NCBI GenBank assembly: GCA_027040585.1
Contig: JALULU010000369.1
Location: 1 to 5,962 of the forward strand
DNA length: 5,962 nucleotides
From: Acidobacteriota bacterium
Lineage (GTDB): Bacteria > Acidobacteriota > JAAYUB01 > JAMOQF01
Reading direction: 5' to 3'
The notes beneath the pieces are model-generated. The model ran no database searches and was not told where the DNA came from. It saw only the letters and a list, made by a program, of their open reading frames with translations. Positions 5,457-5,962 of this stretch are shown here, piece after piece (positions within the stretch are counted from its first letter, which is position 1; each line of letters begins with the position of its first letter). The position numbers were made by a program, and so were the translations under genes.

Positions 5457-5690
5457 TTAATCCCAGCCCATTTCTTCTAAAAATGAATTGTCAATTACTG
5501 CTGATTTTGTTTCACCTTTTTCAAAATGGGAAGAGGAAGTTGAAAAATTCCCTTCTCCGCTGAAAAACTTTTCAAGTGCCTCCCTAACAATCACACTTCT
5601 ACTTACATTTTTCTTTTTGGCAATTTTATCAATCTCATCTATTAATTTAGATGGCAATCTAACAGATAAAACCCTATCTGAACTGTTCAT
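5457..5690 (-). CDS. Ribbon-helix-helix (CopG/Arc-type) DNA-binding protein, possible orphan antitoxin or small regulator
   Basis: A 77-residue protein. Residues 6-43 fit the RHH fold: a basic beta strand RVLSVRLP (6-13), helix A SKLIDEIDKIAKKKN (14-28), the turn VSRS (29-32) and helix B VIVREALEKFF (33-43). RHH proteins are dimers that insert the strand pair into the major groove, and many are antitoxins or self-regulating repressors. Residues 44-77 form a polar, Ser/Gly-rich tail ending FLEEMGWD, which could be a partner-binding segment. No toxin-like ORF follows: downstream is 181 bp of non-coding DNA and then ahcY. It lies 20 bases after an S41 peptidase gene and has its own AGAGGTT site, so it is probably co-transcribed with the peptidase. 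The fold is confident. Whether it is an antitoxin, an autoregulator or a regulator of ahcY cannot be read from the sequence. Confidence 0.82.
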   Translation of the reverse strand: MNSSDRVLSVRLPSKLIDEIDKIAKKKNVSRSVIVREALEKFFSGEGNFSTSSSHFEKGETKSAVIDNSFLEEMGWD

Positions 5691-5696
5691 ATTTAA

Positions 5697-5703
5697 AACC
5701 TCT
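5697..5703 (-). promoter_or_regulatory. Shine-Dalgarno of the RHH gene
   Basis: On the minus strand AGAGGTT lies 6 bases before the ATG at 5690, in the 20-base gap after the peptidase stop. It supports the chosen start. Confidence 0.65.
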
Positions 5704-5710
5704 ATAAAAA

Positions 5711-5962
5711 TTATTTTTTGTTTAACCTCTTAAGCAAAACCTTAACCGCCTTTACAAGTTGTGGATCTCTGTCAGTCTCTTCATCATGTGGTGTTAAAGG
5801 CACAATATAGTCAGGAACACAACCGTGATGCTCCATATTTATTCCACTTCCTTCAACATACCAACCCCTTCCTGGAAGTCTAACAAGTGAACCATCTATT
5901 AAATATGCACCACCAGTTGAAATAACAGCACCAAATGTCTGATTTCCCACAAGGGGTCCCCT
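5711..5962 (-). CDS. Tricorn-type S41 family peptidase, C-terminal end, partial
   Basis: The frame is open from the window edge to TAA at 5711-5713, giving 83 C-terminal residues; the rest of the gene is outside. A GTG at 5950 is internal to the frame and not a real start. The fragment reads GPLVGNQTFGAVIS, then YLIDGSLVRLPGRGWYVEG, then MEHHGCVPDYIVPLTP and DRDPQLVKAVKVLL. It corresponds to the end of the S41 catalytic domain in tricorn proteases and their bacterial homologues (typically G-x-x-V-G-x-x-T-x-G, a conserved VDG strand, a G-V-x-P-D turn and D-P-Q-L-x-x-A). These serine peptidases cut peptides into smaller pieces. The nucleophilic serine would lie upstream, outside the window. Glu44 of the fragment (MEHHG) may be the acidic residue of the active site, but I could not confirm the alignment. 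The tricorn-type S41 call is good; the substrate is unknown. Confidence 0.85.
   Translation of the reverse strand, partial: RGPLVGNQTFGAVISTGGAYLIDGSLVRLPGRGWYVEGSGINMEHHGCVPDYIVPLTPHDEETDRDPQLVKAVKVLLKRLNKK

Overview
This is a low-GC bacterial window of densely packed housekeeping genes. GreA, an S1-domain protein, an HU/IHF-type histone-like protein and good Shine-Dalgarno sites all point to Bacteria. Arginine codons are mostly AGA/AGG, isoleucine is often ATA, and the proteins are rich in Lys, Glu and Ile. This bias is common in thermophiles and in several uncultured candidate phyla. I cannot name the taxon from the window alone.

Plus-strand block (1-1526): the end of an S1-domain protein (probably ribosomal protein S1), an HU/IHF-like DNA-bending protein, a HIT-family nucleotide hydrolase/phosphorylase and the transcription cleavage factor GreA. 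They are 14 bp or less apart or overlap, so they look like one operon. The S1-then-HU/IHF order resembles rpsA-ihfB of proteobacteria.

Minus-strand block (5962 down to 1532), in transcription order: the C-terminal end of a tricorn-type S41 peptidase, a small ribbon-helix-helix (RHH) protein, a 181-bp intergenic region with a plausible sigma70-type promoter and a 31-bp dyad, S-adenosylhomocysteine hydrolase (ahcY), an intrinsic terminator, a tRNA-dihydrouridine synthase (dus), SAICAR synthetase (purC) and a CvpA-family membrane protein. The two blocks converge with only 5 bp between the stop codons of greA and cvpA.

The genes cover core processes: translation and tRNA modification (S1, Dus), nucleoid structure (HU), transcription restart (GreA), methyl-cycle detoxification (AhcY), purine synthesis (PurC), nucleotide housekeeping (HIT) and peptide turnover (S41). 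I see no CRISPR array, mobile element, tRNA/rRNA gene or obvious defence cassette, and no convincing undescribed multi-gene system. The points most worth checking are regulatory: the dyad between the RHH gene and the ahcY promoter, the RHH gene with no toxin partner, and the terminator that almost abuts the dus start codon, which itself has no normally spaced Shine-Dalgarno.
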